64,000 nt of DNA from Zeus faber (GCA_960531495.1 OY482848.1:17260458-17324457), one strand, 5' to 3'; shown: positions 36,468 through 49,828, counted from the stretch's first letter. Numbers and translations: made by a program. Notes: generated by a model from the letters alone, not told the origin.

Positions 36468-39099
36468 AACACAAAAAACAATAGGAACCAGCAATATTTG
36501 GCCCGCCATGTCTTTGCGAGGCGCAGCCCGGGCATAGGGAAAGGTCAGGGAGGTTCCATTACGTTTTTATGGCGATCATTTATTTATTTTGTCAAGTAAA
36601 TCCAATCAGAATGCCTGGGAGCTGTCCAGAAAGCAAACAGGGATAATTAGCAACAGTGGGAGAGGTGGCGTCTCCTTGTACTCTGGCCCGCGCCGCTCGC
36701 TTTTATCCGAGCGGAAAGGTGGGGTGGGGGCGGCGCTAAATATTGATGGAGCTGGAAAAACTCAAACTCACTTTCCAGCTTGAGTGGAAACTCCGCGCTT
36801 TGGCTTTGCTTTCCATCCCCGACACACACGCGCTCACTTAGACTGGGAAACTGGGAGGTGAGCTTGAAATGTGCATGGAGTGGCAGCAACGTGGCCTCTA
36901 ATGGTTTTTACACAGATTTAATATGGTCAAATAATCGTGTATTCCTGTAATTGCGGCAAGTATTTTTGTGTTAAGTTATTCTTAAGCACACGGATAATTC
37001 GGGTCGTTTGAAATGAACTGTCTTGGAATCGTAATAAACTCCATTCGTGGGTACGTGTGTGGCCATCGAACAGAATTAAAGTAAGTTAAAATGGCAGTTT
37101 TCTGGGTGTTAAATCCAATTGACTGTAATACACCCCCCAAGAAACAACCCTGAACGCAAGCTGGCGCACAGTCCTGAAAATAAACTCCAGAAAGGTTTAA
37201 ATCCTTTTTGCACTTTTTTGCCTATTCCATCCTTTCCTTTATTTGCTCCTTACATGTTTGTTCTTGAAACGTGCTGCCAAATCAAATCCCAAATTCAGCG
37301 TATTTACACGAGTCTAATTAGGTTGTGCTCTCCGCTTCCTAAATATACTCCAGGGATCGGTGGGAAGGCCCCTCGCATGCTAAAATCCACCACCGCTGCT
37401 GCGGCTATTTCTCCTTGTTATTTCTCACAAGAATTGAATCACATACAAATTAGATCAGCCAACTCACCCGAACCCTAACCCTGATGCCGCTTTAACGAGA
37501 TTATCCGCTGCGAACATTCCGGGAATACCAGAAGATTATGCGCGCAGATATTCCCATCCGAATAAACGGAACTGTGGGTTTGACGCGTCGCGGACGGCCT
37601 CCTCCGTCCCGCCGTCCTTTTAGCTCCGTCCTCCACATGGCAGGTGGCTGCGTCTCTACGGAGGCGGGAGCAAAACCTGAGACGAGATTCACACCAACTC
37701 ACATACAAACACATGACATACACCGTAAATACACACTCCTTTCTCATTTTCATATCCCGTGTTGTCTCGAAAACATTGCATGGAAGTGGATGACGACTAA
37801 ACCTTTACAATAAGTATCATGCACAGTAATCAATATTAACGTCTTGCAGCACAGAGATAGCAAACAGATTAACATAATGACTTGGAAATGATGGTAAATT
37901 TGTGGAATGATGGTCAATTTGGCGTCTTATCAATTCATGGATTTCGCTTTATTTATTATACTTGCCATCAATATTACTATAATGCTGTAATGTTTGAGAT
38001 TCCCATCCCCTTTTAGAGGGAATTATGATTTTATATGTGGTATATTATTTCTGACGTATTTTAATTTTTGAGCAAACCTATTAACCATATACAAACGCTC
38101 TTTGACAGAAACGTCCTGTTTCACATTCATACAGATGCACCGCGCGCAACATAGACATGGCGCACATACATTTAAAAGTATAATGCGGTCCAAATAAAAA
38201 TAAAGAAAGTCTCACAACAACCACGGGACCCGACAGTCTTTAACTCCCTGCACTTGACAACATTTAAATTATATTTAATATTTAAATTCTCCTTCAGCTC
38301 TTTGCATCTCAGGATGTGACAGTATTCACTATCATAGTTGTTCACGTCTTCAGTGTCAGTCAGTTGTCAGTTGTCAGTTATATTCAGGGGACCAGTACAG
38401 AACAGTGCTTCCGTTGTGATTTTTGCTGGCATGTTTAGGTAAGAGTTGACAACATTTTTTTTTTTGGTTAGAAGGGACCCATACATGAAGTTCTAGGGTG
38501 GTTGTCATGTTTACATCTGGTGACTTTTAGAAGCCCTTTCATTTCCAGATATTCAATTCATGCTATATGGTCAAATTTAACATAATATGCATGTGCTTGA
38601 TTTTTCATTTCGATTTTATTTTATTTTATATTAAACGACATTGATCAGAGATCAATAAGGAAAGTTATTATGAATGTTATTGCAATATTTTTGTAAGCAT
38701 TCTGGTAAAAGATACACTAGGGGCAACTTCTTTCAGGAGATTTTTGACATAAAAATGATTGTTTGCTCTGTTTTGTGTTGAGTATACATGAACTTACACA
38801 ATGCAAAACATGCATCACACCAAAAGGGATAACAAACATGAACATTCAGAACATTGTCAGGCTAAATAGGCTGAAACAATACAAATATCATATATAATGT
38901 GATAATCGTAATGATAATGTGACAACTTGATATATATCAGACCTATAATGATCAGACCTGTAATGAAAACATTCTGTGATCAATGTGATCAATATATAAG
39001 AAGCATCCCTGCAGTCTATAGTATGGTCAAATTTGAAAGCCAAAAATAATTAAATGTAATACAATTTCTGTCCACATTTAACACAATTGCTCTGTGAGT

Positions 39100-40200
39100 T
39101 TCCACATCATACTTCGGGGCACTAATCCTAATCAAGGCCTATTTCTTCGTTGTCAAATTAGTTCCTGCACCATTTCCACTTTCCTTGCATCCGCAGATAG
39201 ACAGCTCCAAGCATCTGGCCGATGTTGGTTCCTTGGTTATAAGCCGGCAGACCGGCATGCCATCCACCATGTGCCAACCACGATTGATTGGTGAGGGCAC
39301 CCGTGGATGGGTCACGAGTGACTGTTTCCGAACCTTTGTTTGGTGGTGGGCCCTCATGATGTGCAGAGTCAGGCATCCCTTGTTGGCGGTAAAGTATCAA
39401 CATCGGCTTTCAGTTTCTGACTGTTCTGCCAAGGACGGAGTAGCTGGACTTGGTACTTCATCCTCACCAAAGTTGTGGAGAAGGTGAGGGCACTTTCCAC
39501 GCAGTCCTTATGAGCTGGCTGGGAGTGTCACGTGCCAGTGATTAAGCATCTCATTTCGGCATTTTGATGTCATGAACTTTGATGTGGTCATGGTCTCTCA
39601 GCTGTTCCTGCTTTCATGCAAATTTTTATTATTCTTTTGGCTCAGTTGGTGTGCAAACACAAGAAGTAGCACCGGCACATCTGTGTCCCGGCACTGAACG
39701 ATGAGCCTCTGATACCCTTCGGTTGTTGCATCAGCTGCATGTAGAAGTGTGCGGGTCTCAGCGTCTTCATGTGCAGCTTGCAGCTGAGAAACATCAATAC
39801 CAGCTGCTGATGCCACCTTTTCAGGATCATCAAACCCTCCGCCAATAATAATTTCCAGACCATAATTGCGCATGTGCCTCTCAAGCTCATTTGAGCTGTG
39901 CCAGGTCGGCCTTGTTTTCATCCATTTCAGCTATTGCAGTTAGCAGGCAGCTCTCCGTCCCTGCTGCTCACAATGGTGCGAACCTTCCGCAGAGTAGTGC
40001 TGCATTTAGCTCGTGTTCCACTCTTTATGAAGTTCGGGTGGTACTCATCAAACATGCCTTTGGATCTCTTCGGTTTCCGTGTGCAGAAACTCCTGAATTC
40101 GGTCCAGAGTGTCAACACATCTCAGGGACTCCACATCTTTGTATTTCACTCATTCACTTGCTCTGAGTCTATTTCACCTCAGTGCATCCTCGATGCATTT
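39100..40200 (-). pseudogene. Relic of a multi-copy, transposon-associated protein family ('ADTR...DTDV' signature)
   Basis: Separate minus-strand fragments resemble one protein family that is multi-copy in fish and invertebrate genomes. 39927-40118 carries GMFDEYHPNFIKSGTRAK, like the family's 'VFD.Y...S.K..TR.KR' block. 39598-39921 carries AHEDAETRTLLHAADATTEG followed by VQCRDTDVPVLL, like its 'HEEADTR..LHA...G......DTDV..L' block. 39139-39357 carries CLELSICGCK, like its C-terminal 'LELVKCGCK' block. The order matches the family. The copy is clearly broken, with several breaks, and old. I do not know the family's formal classification, and its host function, if any, is unknown. Confidence 0.6.
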
Positions 40201-40315
40201 CTCAGCAATTTATCTTGCCTGTCTTCCCCATAGTCATGTTGACAAATAAAGCATCTTTGCATTTTGGCCAAATAATGTCACTTGTATTCTTCTTTTTTTT
40301 TTAGGCACTACAGCT

Positions 40316-40360
40316 CCCGCTTTAAGTATACAATGATTTTCATTGTATACTTAAAGCGGG
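40316..40360. repeat. Perfect 21-bp hairpin with 3-base loop
   Basis: The arm 40316-40336 begins CCCGCTTTAAGTATACAATG and is exactly complementary to 40340-40360; the loop is TTT. It lies about 120 bases beyond the ADTR-family relic and is preceded by a poly(T)AG tract. It may be an element terminus or a small foldback transposon. Confidence 0.95.
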
Positions 40361-41119
40361 TAAAATCAGACTTTTTTCCTAATACTGCCAAATTCTTTTA
40401 AACTTGAAGCTGTCATTTTTATGTGACAAAATTTTCTTTCACTTTCGTGACCCAGAAAACAATTTTCTGAGATGAACATGGCTAGAACACATGTAGGAGG
40501 TTAAATATTAATACTGGATAGGTTGTCTTCTTTAACCCAGAGGCTTGATCTTCATTTGCAATATCAGTTTCCCCCCCCCCTGACTATTAGGTTAATAGTG
40601 ATAGGTCAATTGGTATTTTGTAAAATTAAATATCATTTGTAAACATCTAATTACTGTTGCGAAATCTGCATGTGGGAGAAATATTACCATTTAAAGGGGC
40701 AACAGACATCTTTTCAACTTCCCCCCTAGCGTTTCCAAGTGTTATTATTGTTTGAGCGGTTGTCGTCAAGCTGCTCATTTTCCTCGGTGCCAAGTTCTGT
40801 GTAAAGATGCCTAGCTGACAACCTTCCCATTTCTCTCTGGATTTTCCTGCATTTTTCCTTTCTTTCCCACTGTCCTATTTTTATTTCTTTTTTATTTACC
40901 TTTTTTTATTTTCGTTGTTTTTATTGTAGATGTATGTTGTGACAAAAAGAAAAAAGCCCTGTGCGTTATAACACTTTCTCAGTAGCTCTCTTAATAAGAC
41001 AACAAGAATCTCTAAAACAATTGGATAACGACAAAACATAATATATAGATATAGATAAAAGACGAAAAATATTTCGGATTTAATAATTTTGTAAAATATA
41101 AAATATATATGCTGAATTA

Positions 41120-41345
41120 ATCACCGCTGGCAGCTCATCCCAAAGCCAAAGGTGCTCATTGCAAAAGCCCCGTCAGTCCCCTCTTGGTCCTCAGGCCAGA
41201 GCTGGACCAGGAGCAGCTAGAGAGGTCCCCCAGGATCCCACATCACATGCTGGTTCATATGGAGTTAAAAGGTTCTTCTGAATTGCTGGGGGCCAGACAT
41301 AACTGTGCTTTAAAAGTGATCAATAAAATCCTCAAATCAATTCTA
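41120..41345. repeat. Possible interspersed repeat fragment
   Basis: CTTTAAAAGTGATCAATAAA followed by TCCTCAAATCAATTCTAAAT has the shape of a 'TAAAAT...TCAATTCTAAA' motif that I recall from dispersed fish repeats. Family unknown, support weak. Confidence 0.3.
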
Positions 41346-41565
41346 AATTAGGTGCTGGATGGAAGGACGAAAGGAGGGGTGGATGGATCGACAGATGGAT
41401 GGATGTAACAATGGCTTCCTGGGCAGCTGGCTTTACTTTGGATGGCAGGACCATTATGGTCACCAAACAATGTCCTGGCGTGTTTTTGTTGTTTTTTTAC
41501 ATGAGATTTTAATGAAATAGAACATCGACCCATTACGTGATTTACACATTTAGTAATTGTAGCTG

Positions 41566-41775
41566 GATTGTGTGATTTATTGGGTTTGAAGTACATAGAT
41601 TTCGCTGTCGCCAGTATAGCATGGTGTTGTCAGTATAGAATAATAACATTGGAGTCTTTTAGGTATTAGAGCGTTTTAGGCTGTTTAGGCATTTATTCAT
41701 TGTTTGTTTGATTTATTTGGTTTGGAATATATACATCTTGGTGTTCTCGTCAGTATAGCATGATAGCATTGGAGT
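41566..41775. repeat. Diverged tandem duplication, period about 140 bp
   Basis: TGATTTATTGGGTTTGAAGT (41571) and TGATTTATTTGGTTTGGAAT (41710) begin two related blocks, each followed by a TACATAGAT- or TACATCTTG-type segment and then by CAGTATAGCAT and AGCATTGGAGT-type sequence. Confidence 0.75.
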
Positions 41776-42304
41776 AGATAGGTGGGGTCTCTCGGTGGTG
41801 TCACTAAAGCATTAATGTGGCCTAGTGGTAGTATCTGAATGGTACTTATTGGTAATTACTTTGTGCAAGGGCAGCGCGTGTTGCGAGGGCAGGTTGACCG
41901 TTGTATTAATCAGCTTTCTGACGTGTGAGCGGTCATTAACTTGTCCCTTTAAATGTTTGAAAGAAAAATACTGTGACACTTTGTCGGCCTCTTTGGAGCC
42001 TGCAGCATCTCTCACGGCCTGTTTGAAACCTGCGTGAAATCTCCCGTTTTCCAACCGAATCCACTGGCAGCAGCTTTTAATGCGACGGAAATGGAAAATT
42101 AGACTGTGCTAAATGACCTTAGGTTGAAGATTAGCATCCCGCTGTGCTACGCAGAGTACGTCCTTTCCTGGTCGGCTGCTGCAGTTTCCTCGATGCTGAT
42201 GATAATGCCTGTTGGGTGCCTAGGGCAGCTCCAAAGGCACTGACAGCCAGGGTATCGATTAGAGATCATGTCTCTGGCGTACCAGTGAGTAATTGGAATA
42301 GGGT

Positions 42305-42520
42305 CTATTTATTCACCCTCGTTCATTCATTCATTTTAATCACCCACTTATTCCTGTTTAGGGTGGCGGGGGCCCTGAAGCCGATCCCAGCTTCCAGGGG
42401 ATCACGAGGGGTCACGAGGCCGAGAGACAGAATGAGACAGAATGGACCAGTAATTCAGTGCACACCGTTTGCACCTACGGCCAATTTAGGTTCACCAGTC
42501 AAATGTTGTATTATTATGAC
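42305..42520. repeat. Degraded copy of a common teleost interspersed repeat
   Basis: TTCATTCATTTTAATC, then CTGTTTAGGGTGGCGGGGGC, then GAAGCCGATCCCAGC and CACCTACGGCCAATTTAGGT match, in order, a repeat I recall as very frequent in fish genomes ('CATTCATTTTCTATACCGCT...GGGTCGCGGGGGTGCTGGAG...CAATTTAGAGT'). Class not assigned. Confidence 0.65.
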
Positions 42521-42599
42521 TACATTTTACCTAAAAGAGCCCAGGTGCCACTAAGCAGGGTTTACAATGCAGACAATAGACATGGGTGGTCCTTCTAAA

Positions 42600-45540
42600 A
42601 TAATAGTTTTCAAAACTGGGCAAAGCCTATTTTCATTCTTCATCGTGTTTTTTGAGGCAATTTGGTCATCTTCAATGCCGTGATTCACACGAAAATGTTC
42701 TGTGTGTTCCTTGGGATGGAGTGATATATATACATCTGCACACTCACAATAGCTGTAGTCACATATTGTATATTGTGCCTGGTGTGGCCTTTATCAAACA
42801 TTATCCATAGATGCACGACTAACTCACATTTTAAATGTACGGGTCCATCACCTCAGTCTCTCCGTGGGTCCTTTTTGTGAGAGTACAACGTGCGCGTCCA
42901 ACTCGCGTTCAATGCTGCAGAGTGCATATACCGCACGCTATGTCACAACTGTATTTCATCTAAATTCTGAATCTGCAGCGAATCTATGCATACAGTGCAG
43001 TGTACACCTAAAAAAAAAAAAAAAGCTCCCGTAGCGTCCGGTGTCGCTTCAGTGGGATCCAAACAGCGCCGGTGTGTTCCTCCGCCCAGTCGCTAAGTGG
43101 AGGTGACAGCAGTCTCACATGGTGACCTTGAGAAAAGGGACCAGTGGACATTTTGGGTTTTTTTCTCTGTGATTGAAGGAACATTTCTGGAGGCTTCCTT
43201 CAAGGCTTTTTTATTTTTTTTTGGGGGGGGGGGGCTTCCGAGAGCCTATCGTCAAGGGAACCCACTCCATGGCAACATGAGTGGCTTTTTTCTTTTTTTT
43301 TCCCTCTCCCGCTCCAACAACAAACTCCCTTCGACCTCACACCCTCACAACTTATTCGACCCTTAAACCGGTCATGTTTTTTGCGAAGGGAAATATACAT
43401 TGATAGGATAAAACATAAGGCGTCCCGGAAGGATACGGACGTATTGATCGCGTATAAAAGTAACATCGTAAGGCGCGGGCTGCTAAAAGAAATATGAACA
43501 CTCGTACATTAAGAGGGAGGTGATTGAGTTTAATAACTTTAATACATCCTTGAGGAGGCGATTATGCACGAGATTATTATACACAGTCGATGGATCGGAA
43601 TGACTTGAAAATTGATCAAATGCTAAACATATACAGGTCAGGAGCAGCGCGTGGAGGACTGTCAAGGTTTTTTTACAGGTCTACTTAGCAAAAGTAATTG
43701 ATGAGAGATGTCAGTTTCACAGTTTTTCCGGGTCCTGCGCGTCCCCGGGGGGCCGCAGTAGCCTCTGGCCATCCTCCTCTTACCTTAGGCACCGTGTGGA
43801 AAAAAGACCTGATGCTTCCAGTCATTCTGCATCCCTGCATCTGTCTGAAAATAATTGGTCAGGAGCCCTTTTCCTCCAAAAAGGCGCTCATGAAAGAGTA
43901 ATACCTGCGAAAAAAAAGAAAGAAAAAAAACACGCGTCTGACAGGCCGCGTTTTTGGAAAAGGGGAAAATGTATAGACTTATAAAGTGCTATAGATAGTT
44001 TTTGAAATGAAAAGTTTCGCCCTCACCTCCTCAACCTCGCCTTCTCTTCTGTCCAAACGAGATGCAATAAGGACGATAATTGACAGTAATGAAGTAAATA
44101 AAGCTTAAAACCTGGCATAAAACAAATGTAACACTTAATAAAAGCCTATGAAGTCCATAAAAAATATTTTAAATGCAGAGAAGAACACAGTGCAATATAA
44201 GTTAAAAGCCAAAGGACACATTCAACCGAAGAGGAAATGAAGACAAAGATACGGCAGCATTAAAACTCTAAACAGGAATCACTTTGGTGTAAACGAAGCT
44301 CCAAGATGAATATTTTTTTTAATTTTTATTTTAAGCAGTTTTATAGATGTACAATATTATCTTTTGTTTATTTGGTACTACAAATAATACCAAAAAAAAC
44401 AAAACGAAAAAACAGATTGTAGGATTGTGCAGATAGTTATTTCACAGCAGAACACCGAAATATATTTTCATTGAAAATAAAACACAAACACAAACACCTA
44501 TTTCCTTTCATTTACACAACATTTCAGATGCATTGTAAAAAAAAAATGTTTATTATATTCGTCCGTAGGAAAACAAAGAGAGACTCAAATATTTAATTCC
44601 TTGTCAAAGAGAATTGGAAGGGACGTGGAATACACAGGATGGTTTTGGGCCAAACGCCGGCTCTCCACAGTCAGCCTCTAATGACTTTGCGTGTCTGCAT
44701 TTGCCATTCTTTTTGGCCATGTCTGATCCTCTAGAAGAAAGGTTCCCGTGCTGTGGTACTGGGGGGAAAACAATACCACTGGGCTTTGCTCTACCTGTAA
44801 GCGCAGAGATGAGACAGAAACAGTGGGGAAATTAAAAGGGAAAAAATATCATTATTCTCTGAATGAGATGTCTTGGGCTTGATCAGCGTGCGAATCAAAG
44901 GCCATTTCTGGGACTACTTAGGCATTCACTTTTAAAATTCCAACCTGATTGTACTTTTATGGAAATTGCTCTCCATCAATAGTTGCATTCTCTCCTGTCT
45001 CCAGGTCTTCTTTATCCCTGTAGATATCTGACTCCAGCCTTCATTATAATTCTCTTGAAAAGAAGCGGGAGGAGTGAACGGGAGATGTAAATTCAGTCAA
45101 AAAAAAGAAATGGTTTAGATCTTTTCTTTTCTTTCTTTTTTTTTTTTTTTGTCCGGGGAATAGTGAAAAGGAAGAAAAAAAATATCATGTATATACCGTA
45201 TTATAGAGTCAAGCCTGACACCGGGCCAGAAGAATTAGGAGTTTGAATAAGAATATAGCCGCGTTCATCGTCATCACTGTCATATTTATGAAATAGAACG
45301 ACTATTTTCTGTTGTGTTTTCAACAAAGTTTTCAAATGGTATAAATATGTATATAATTTGTAGATAGATTTGATTTGTAGATTTGTAGATATTTTTAAAA
45401 ACGGACGGCAAAAGAACCATTGAAGCTGGCACCTTAAAGGTTATGTAAAATAGTGGCATCACACCACTCAATTATAGTCTGCTATAGTTTTCAGTTTACA
45501 ATACCATGACATACAGTAGGATAAGGAATTAAATGAATGC
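42600..45540. other. Noncoding stretch
   Basis: No gene is recognised. It is AT-rich with homopolymer tracts (poly-A at 43011-43024, poly-G near 43223). No frame over about 90 codons shows protein-like sequence. Confidence 0.55.
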
Positions 45541-45551
45541 CTTGTATTTAG

Positions 45552-46186
45552 TAGGGAAGTGCATCTCTCCCTTACAAGACAATCCGATACGTATCTAGAT
45601 ACATGGGCTATGATACGATTCGGGGACGATACAATTTGAATACGTACTATTCGGTGCGATCTGATGTGGTGCAATACACATACGCAGTCTCATGCAGTTC
45701 TTAACATTTGTTTAATGGAGACATTCATTTACCATTTTAAATTAAAATAAGCCAATTCTATGAAAGTGCCATTGCTTACCTTCAAATGGATATATTTCAT
45801 AAAAGACCAGGGAACCCCAAGTATTTTTGTTATTTAATGGCATTCAGATATAATAATATCTAATATATTGTGATTCTGATATAGTAATATATAATGTAAT
45901 GACCCTGGAGGCGTTGGGAGTGTTGTTAATTGTCAGTTATAATGTGTTTTACTGCGGGCGGTTCACAAGTCTCACGTTAGATCAGTGAGTCTTCCGCAGC
46001 AGCTTACTTTATACTCAAGTAGAATTAGCAGCAAAGCTTCATTCAACCGATTGGTAACTTTAGAATTGGGCCAATCGACTGGTTCATAGTACATTTAGAT
46101 CGATCCAGAGGTCTGTGTATCAATGCCGTCGTATCTTTAACGTTAAATCCGGTTTCTGATTCATATCGGTGAATCATTACACCCTA
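45552..46186. mobile_element. Candidate hAT-type nonautonomous element
   Basis: The left end TAGGGAAGTGCATC and the reverse complement of the right end (TAGGGTGTAATGATTC) are similar imperfect inverted termini. The interior starts with the repeated CCGATACG / GATACGATTC wording typical of fish elements that begin 'TAGGG(G)TGTAACGATACG'. About 635 bases, too short for a transposase and without an ORF. Target duplication unclear. Confidence 0.45.
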
Positions 46187-47151
46187 AATACTGTATAATT
46201 TACAGTATAATAGATAAGACAGAAACATACATTTAAAAGTATGTAGCCAACAATCCAGCCAAAAAAACCAACATTATTTATAATAATTTATTTGTTAGAA
46301 CATTCATTAATAATGTTGTCAGTGATTTTTAAGGTTTAATTTGTTGATTTCTTTTTATCGAAAAAAGGTCATCCTCCACCAGATTAGGATTCTAAACCGC
46401 GGCGTCCACCTGTAGGACCCCAATAGAAGATACAGATCCATGCACATAGCTCAGCCCAATCACGTAGAAGAAAGAAAGTAACGCCATGCTCATCGTTCAC
46501 AGCTAGGGCTGAAGACCCCTCAGAGGAGTCATGCATAAATGATGAGATACAGTGAAGCTCTCATAAACAGCGAGGCGATCCAGACCAACGTGGCAGTTTC
46601 TGTGGTCTTATCGACGCCAGAGCCGGTGCTCACGAAGAGATAGCCCGGCTCCGAGAGGAGACGCAACCGTGGCTGGAGAAAGACTATGGAGCTATGGTTG
46701 ACCAGATTATAAAAAAATAAATCAATACAATTTTTGAAGTAGAACGTAGCTTCCTCAGTCAACATGAATGCATTTCCAGAATAATAGGGCCTAAAATGTC
46801 TTAATTAGAACTCGTCAGAGGCCCGCTGCTGAAGACCAGCACTAAGCCATAATAGGTTTCATAAAGTGTCCTTTAATCCAGCTCCAGCAGTAATTGGAGG
46901 GCGATGGAGGAAGCTGAGACTAACTTGGTAATCAAGGGGCCCTTGATCATTAAGGGGTGTTTATCAACTGGGTCAACATGGAAGTACGATGTAACATAAC
47001 CTATTACTGGTGATGCATTTTTACATATAGATGTACTGTGTATTTCATTTTAGTGAACAACTTCGGGTAGATCTATAGTCTAACCCTAATTCAACCGCAA
47101 ACCCCAACCCTAACCAATGACCAACAAGAATGTATGAACTCAACCACAACT

Positions 47152-47184
47152 AACTGTGTAGCTGTGCTACGCAGCTACACAGTT
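47152..47184. repeat. Perfect 13-bp hairpin, 7-base loop
   Basis: AACTGTGTAGCTG at 47152-47164 pairs exactly with CAGCTACACAGTT at 47172-47184; the loop is TGCTACG. Confidence 0.93.
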
Positions 47185-47267
47185 TTCCAAATTTAAAGTG
47201 CCAATCTCAAACAGAGCAGCCTGGCAAGTCCACAAGCGTCCCTCATCCAAGCGCTGAAAATAGAAAT

Positions 47268-48090
47268 GGTATGTCATTAGAGGACGGTATTTTTATCATT
47301 TGTCCGACAAACTGTAATCCTACCATTCAGGTTGGCCACGTACATTGGTCATTAAAAATCCCCTCAAAAAATTTTGCATCATTTGGAAGTGAAGAATCAG
47401 AGCTTCAAAACAAGGTGTCATCTATCGCACTGGTCAGATTAAGGTCCGCGATATGATTTAGATCTTCCTCCACCCACTTCTCTTAATCCCTAACAACACG
47501 GAGACGAGGATTTTTCACAAACAAGCGAAACCGGATCCTCGTCTTGTTTACGGAAGTGACGTCAGCGTGACTTCTCCGCTGGTATACGTTGGTACACGCC
47601 TCCTACACAATGATGTCTCCGTGTGTATGTAAAAGTAGTAATATCTAAAGGATGAACTCTATCAAAATGCTTTCACACTGGGAGTTCACATCACATGTAA
47701 TAAGGAGGAATGATCTTCATCTGGGCTCTCGCTTTAAAGGAAACCATCGATTGGCGTTGCTCAGCGCTATTCAGCGTCTCTGTAAGTGAACTGTGTTTCC
47801 CCATGTAATATAACGGGAATATTTAACTCCACGGTTTAACATTTATCTACTATTTATAAATCAAACTCGGGTTTGAAAATACGTTGAGATATAAAAATAA
47901 AATAACTACAAAGGAACACGAATCTGGAAAATCGAATTTTTCTTCTAGAAAGGTTTTTTCAACTTATTTGGCGGCTCCTGGCCATTTTAGAAATGCGCGG
48001 GACAACGGTTTTTGCTGCGATGGGTCACAAATCTCCTTTTTCGAAAAATGGAAAACTGCAATATAGTGTCTCAACGTATTTTCTGACCAG
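47268..48090. mobile_element. Degraded DNA-transposon-like element, copy 2 (internal part)
   Basis: Collinear with 50880-50930 and 51545-52150 of copy 3. Shared blocks include CACTGGTCAGATTAAGGTCC, TTCAGCGTCTCTGTAAGTGA, GAACTGTGTTTCCCCATGTA and CTACTATTTATAAATCAAAC. Compared with copy 3 it lacks several hundred bases between CAAGGTGTCA and ATC.ATTGCACTGG-type blocks, so it is an internally deleted copy. Strong similarity leaves little doubt about common origin. Confidence 0.85.
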
Positions 48091-49828
48091 GTTTGAAATA
48101 ATGTTATTATCACATTTTATTTAAGACAAATGTCCTCAGTACATCCAGAGTGTAACGTAGGCAACAGTAGTTTGCCAGTAGGAAGCGGTGTAACTTCCTG
48201 TTTCTAGTCTCATTAGCACATTAGTACATTAGCGCGGGTATACCCAAAAGAGCCAGGATGCAGAAGTGCAAAAGAGTCAATAAAACCCTGAAAAACCTGA
48301 TAAAATGCACCACTCACGGCTTTGCTGTAACGTATCAAGACTATTGTGAGTTTCCCATTTTTGAACGGTGGATTTAACATGTAAAATCGAACATAACATT
48401 AAACATTTGCCCCGTTGGACTGCATGACACACAGTGAGAAGCGGCAGCAGTAAGTACCTTTCTCGATTGTTCCCATTAATGAGAACCAACATTTTAATAC
48501 GCCCTGCGTCAAAAAATCTTTCCCTTTAACTAAGTTGACAACTGACCAACATTTGTAGTAGCGAAATAAAAGTTGACCACATGACTCTAAGCTGCTGGCA
48601 GAATTGAAAATCCATATGTTGCACATGCTTCACTCCAAATCAAATCAGTAAATCCAAAGGAGTGAAATTGAACCTAATTACTTCTAAATTGTCTCTAATG
48701 CAAATTGAAGCCTGAACCCCCTGGATTTTTATACATTTGTAATAGCTATCTCATCCGCTATTTATGTCTTAGGTTAAAATCGACTGCTTGTTTGGGAGAG
48801 CGAGGTCACAGAAATCACTCTTTCCAGGAGGCGGATGCTTGGATAACGAGCCTCGTCGGGCTTTCACATCCACACCCTAACGTCTGAAGCCCGAATGAAA
48901 GGACACAAACAGCCTTGAGCTTCGGAAAAGGGTCTTTATTAACCTAAAATACTAAAAATACACGACCGTACCTTTCTTCACATTTGCCAGTGGAGTTACA
49001 CCACATTAGCTCCGCTCTCCTGACCGATGCTTCGAGAAAGTGTAGATTACAGGGAATGTCGAGACCCAAGGGGGCTGAAACACTTGCTTTTGAGGTTGCG
49101 ATTGCGAGATATTACCAGACCTCTCAAGTAAATGAAAGAGCGATGTTTTAGTGGCGGGAGGCCATGACAGACACAGAAGGGAAAGTAGGCTGTGGTGATT
49201 TGCGTTCGCCCAGGGAAATGGCATCAAGGCCTCGGCGAGTCACATGGCGGCCAACTAGCGCTTCCCGCCTTTATTAGCGAAGTGGTACTTGGGCTCCCGG
49301 ATGCTAATCAGCCTCCCTGAGACCTGGGCGCTGTGTGCTTAGTGCATATTTACAGCCCCACGTTTTCGTATTAAAGATGATATTTCGCACGGAAAGCAAA
49401 GGAAAAAAGAAAACGCGCGGGGGGGGGGGGGTGTTCGCCAGACAGCTGTTAAAATGCAATGCAAAGTTTCAGGCATGAAAGACAAAAAGTGTAGGATTAT
49501 TCCACTGCTATTCCGGGGAGGAGAAAAAGAAAGAGGAGAAAGAAAAAAAACAAAAAAAAACGGGGGAAGAATGTGGAACAAAAACATCAAAGAGAGATGG
49601 AAAAATAGAGAAAGCTGTGAAATATTTAGCGCCGGTCCCAACAGGTGGTCAAGGGTGCAATGCAGAGGTTTAATTTACATTACTAATGGATCCGGCTGCT
49701 GCTGCTGCTGCTGCTGGAGACACTGGGATGTGCTTTCCCCCCAAATTCTGAAAATGTATTAATGTTCATACACAATATAGAAAATGTGTAAAACGATTGT
49801 GCTTCTATATCAAATGCAAATATGACAA

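Larger units (their letters stand above)
31290..39090. other. Noncoding stretch with simple repeats
   Basis: No host gene is recognised. It is AT-rich with GTTT repeats (31958-31997) and many short poly(A), poly(T) and poly(G) tracts. Larger arrays are listed separately. CpG-rich pockets at 33000-33360 and 36650-36750 have no recognisable coding content. Confidence 0.55.

Noticed and set aside
37470-37482. Telomere-like CCCTAACCCT words (also near 7727 and 47094)
   Set aside because: Only one or two units each; not an interstitial telomere array.
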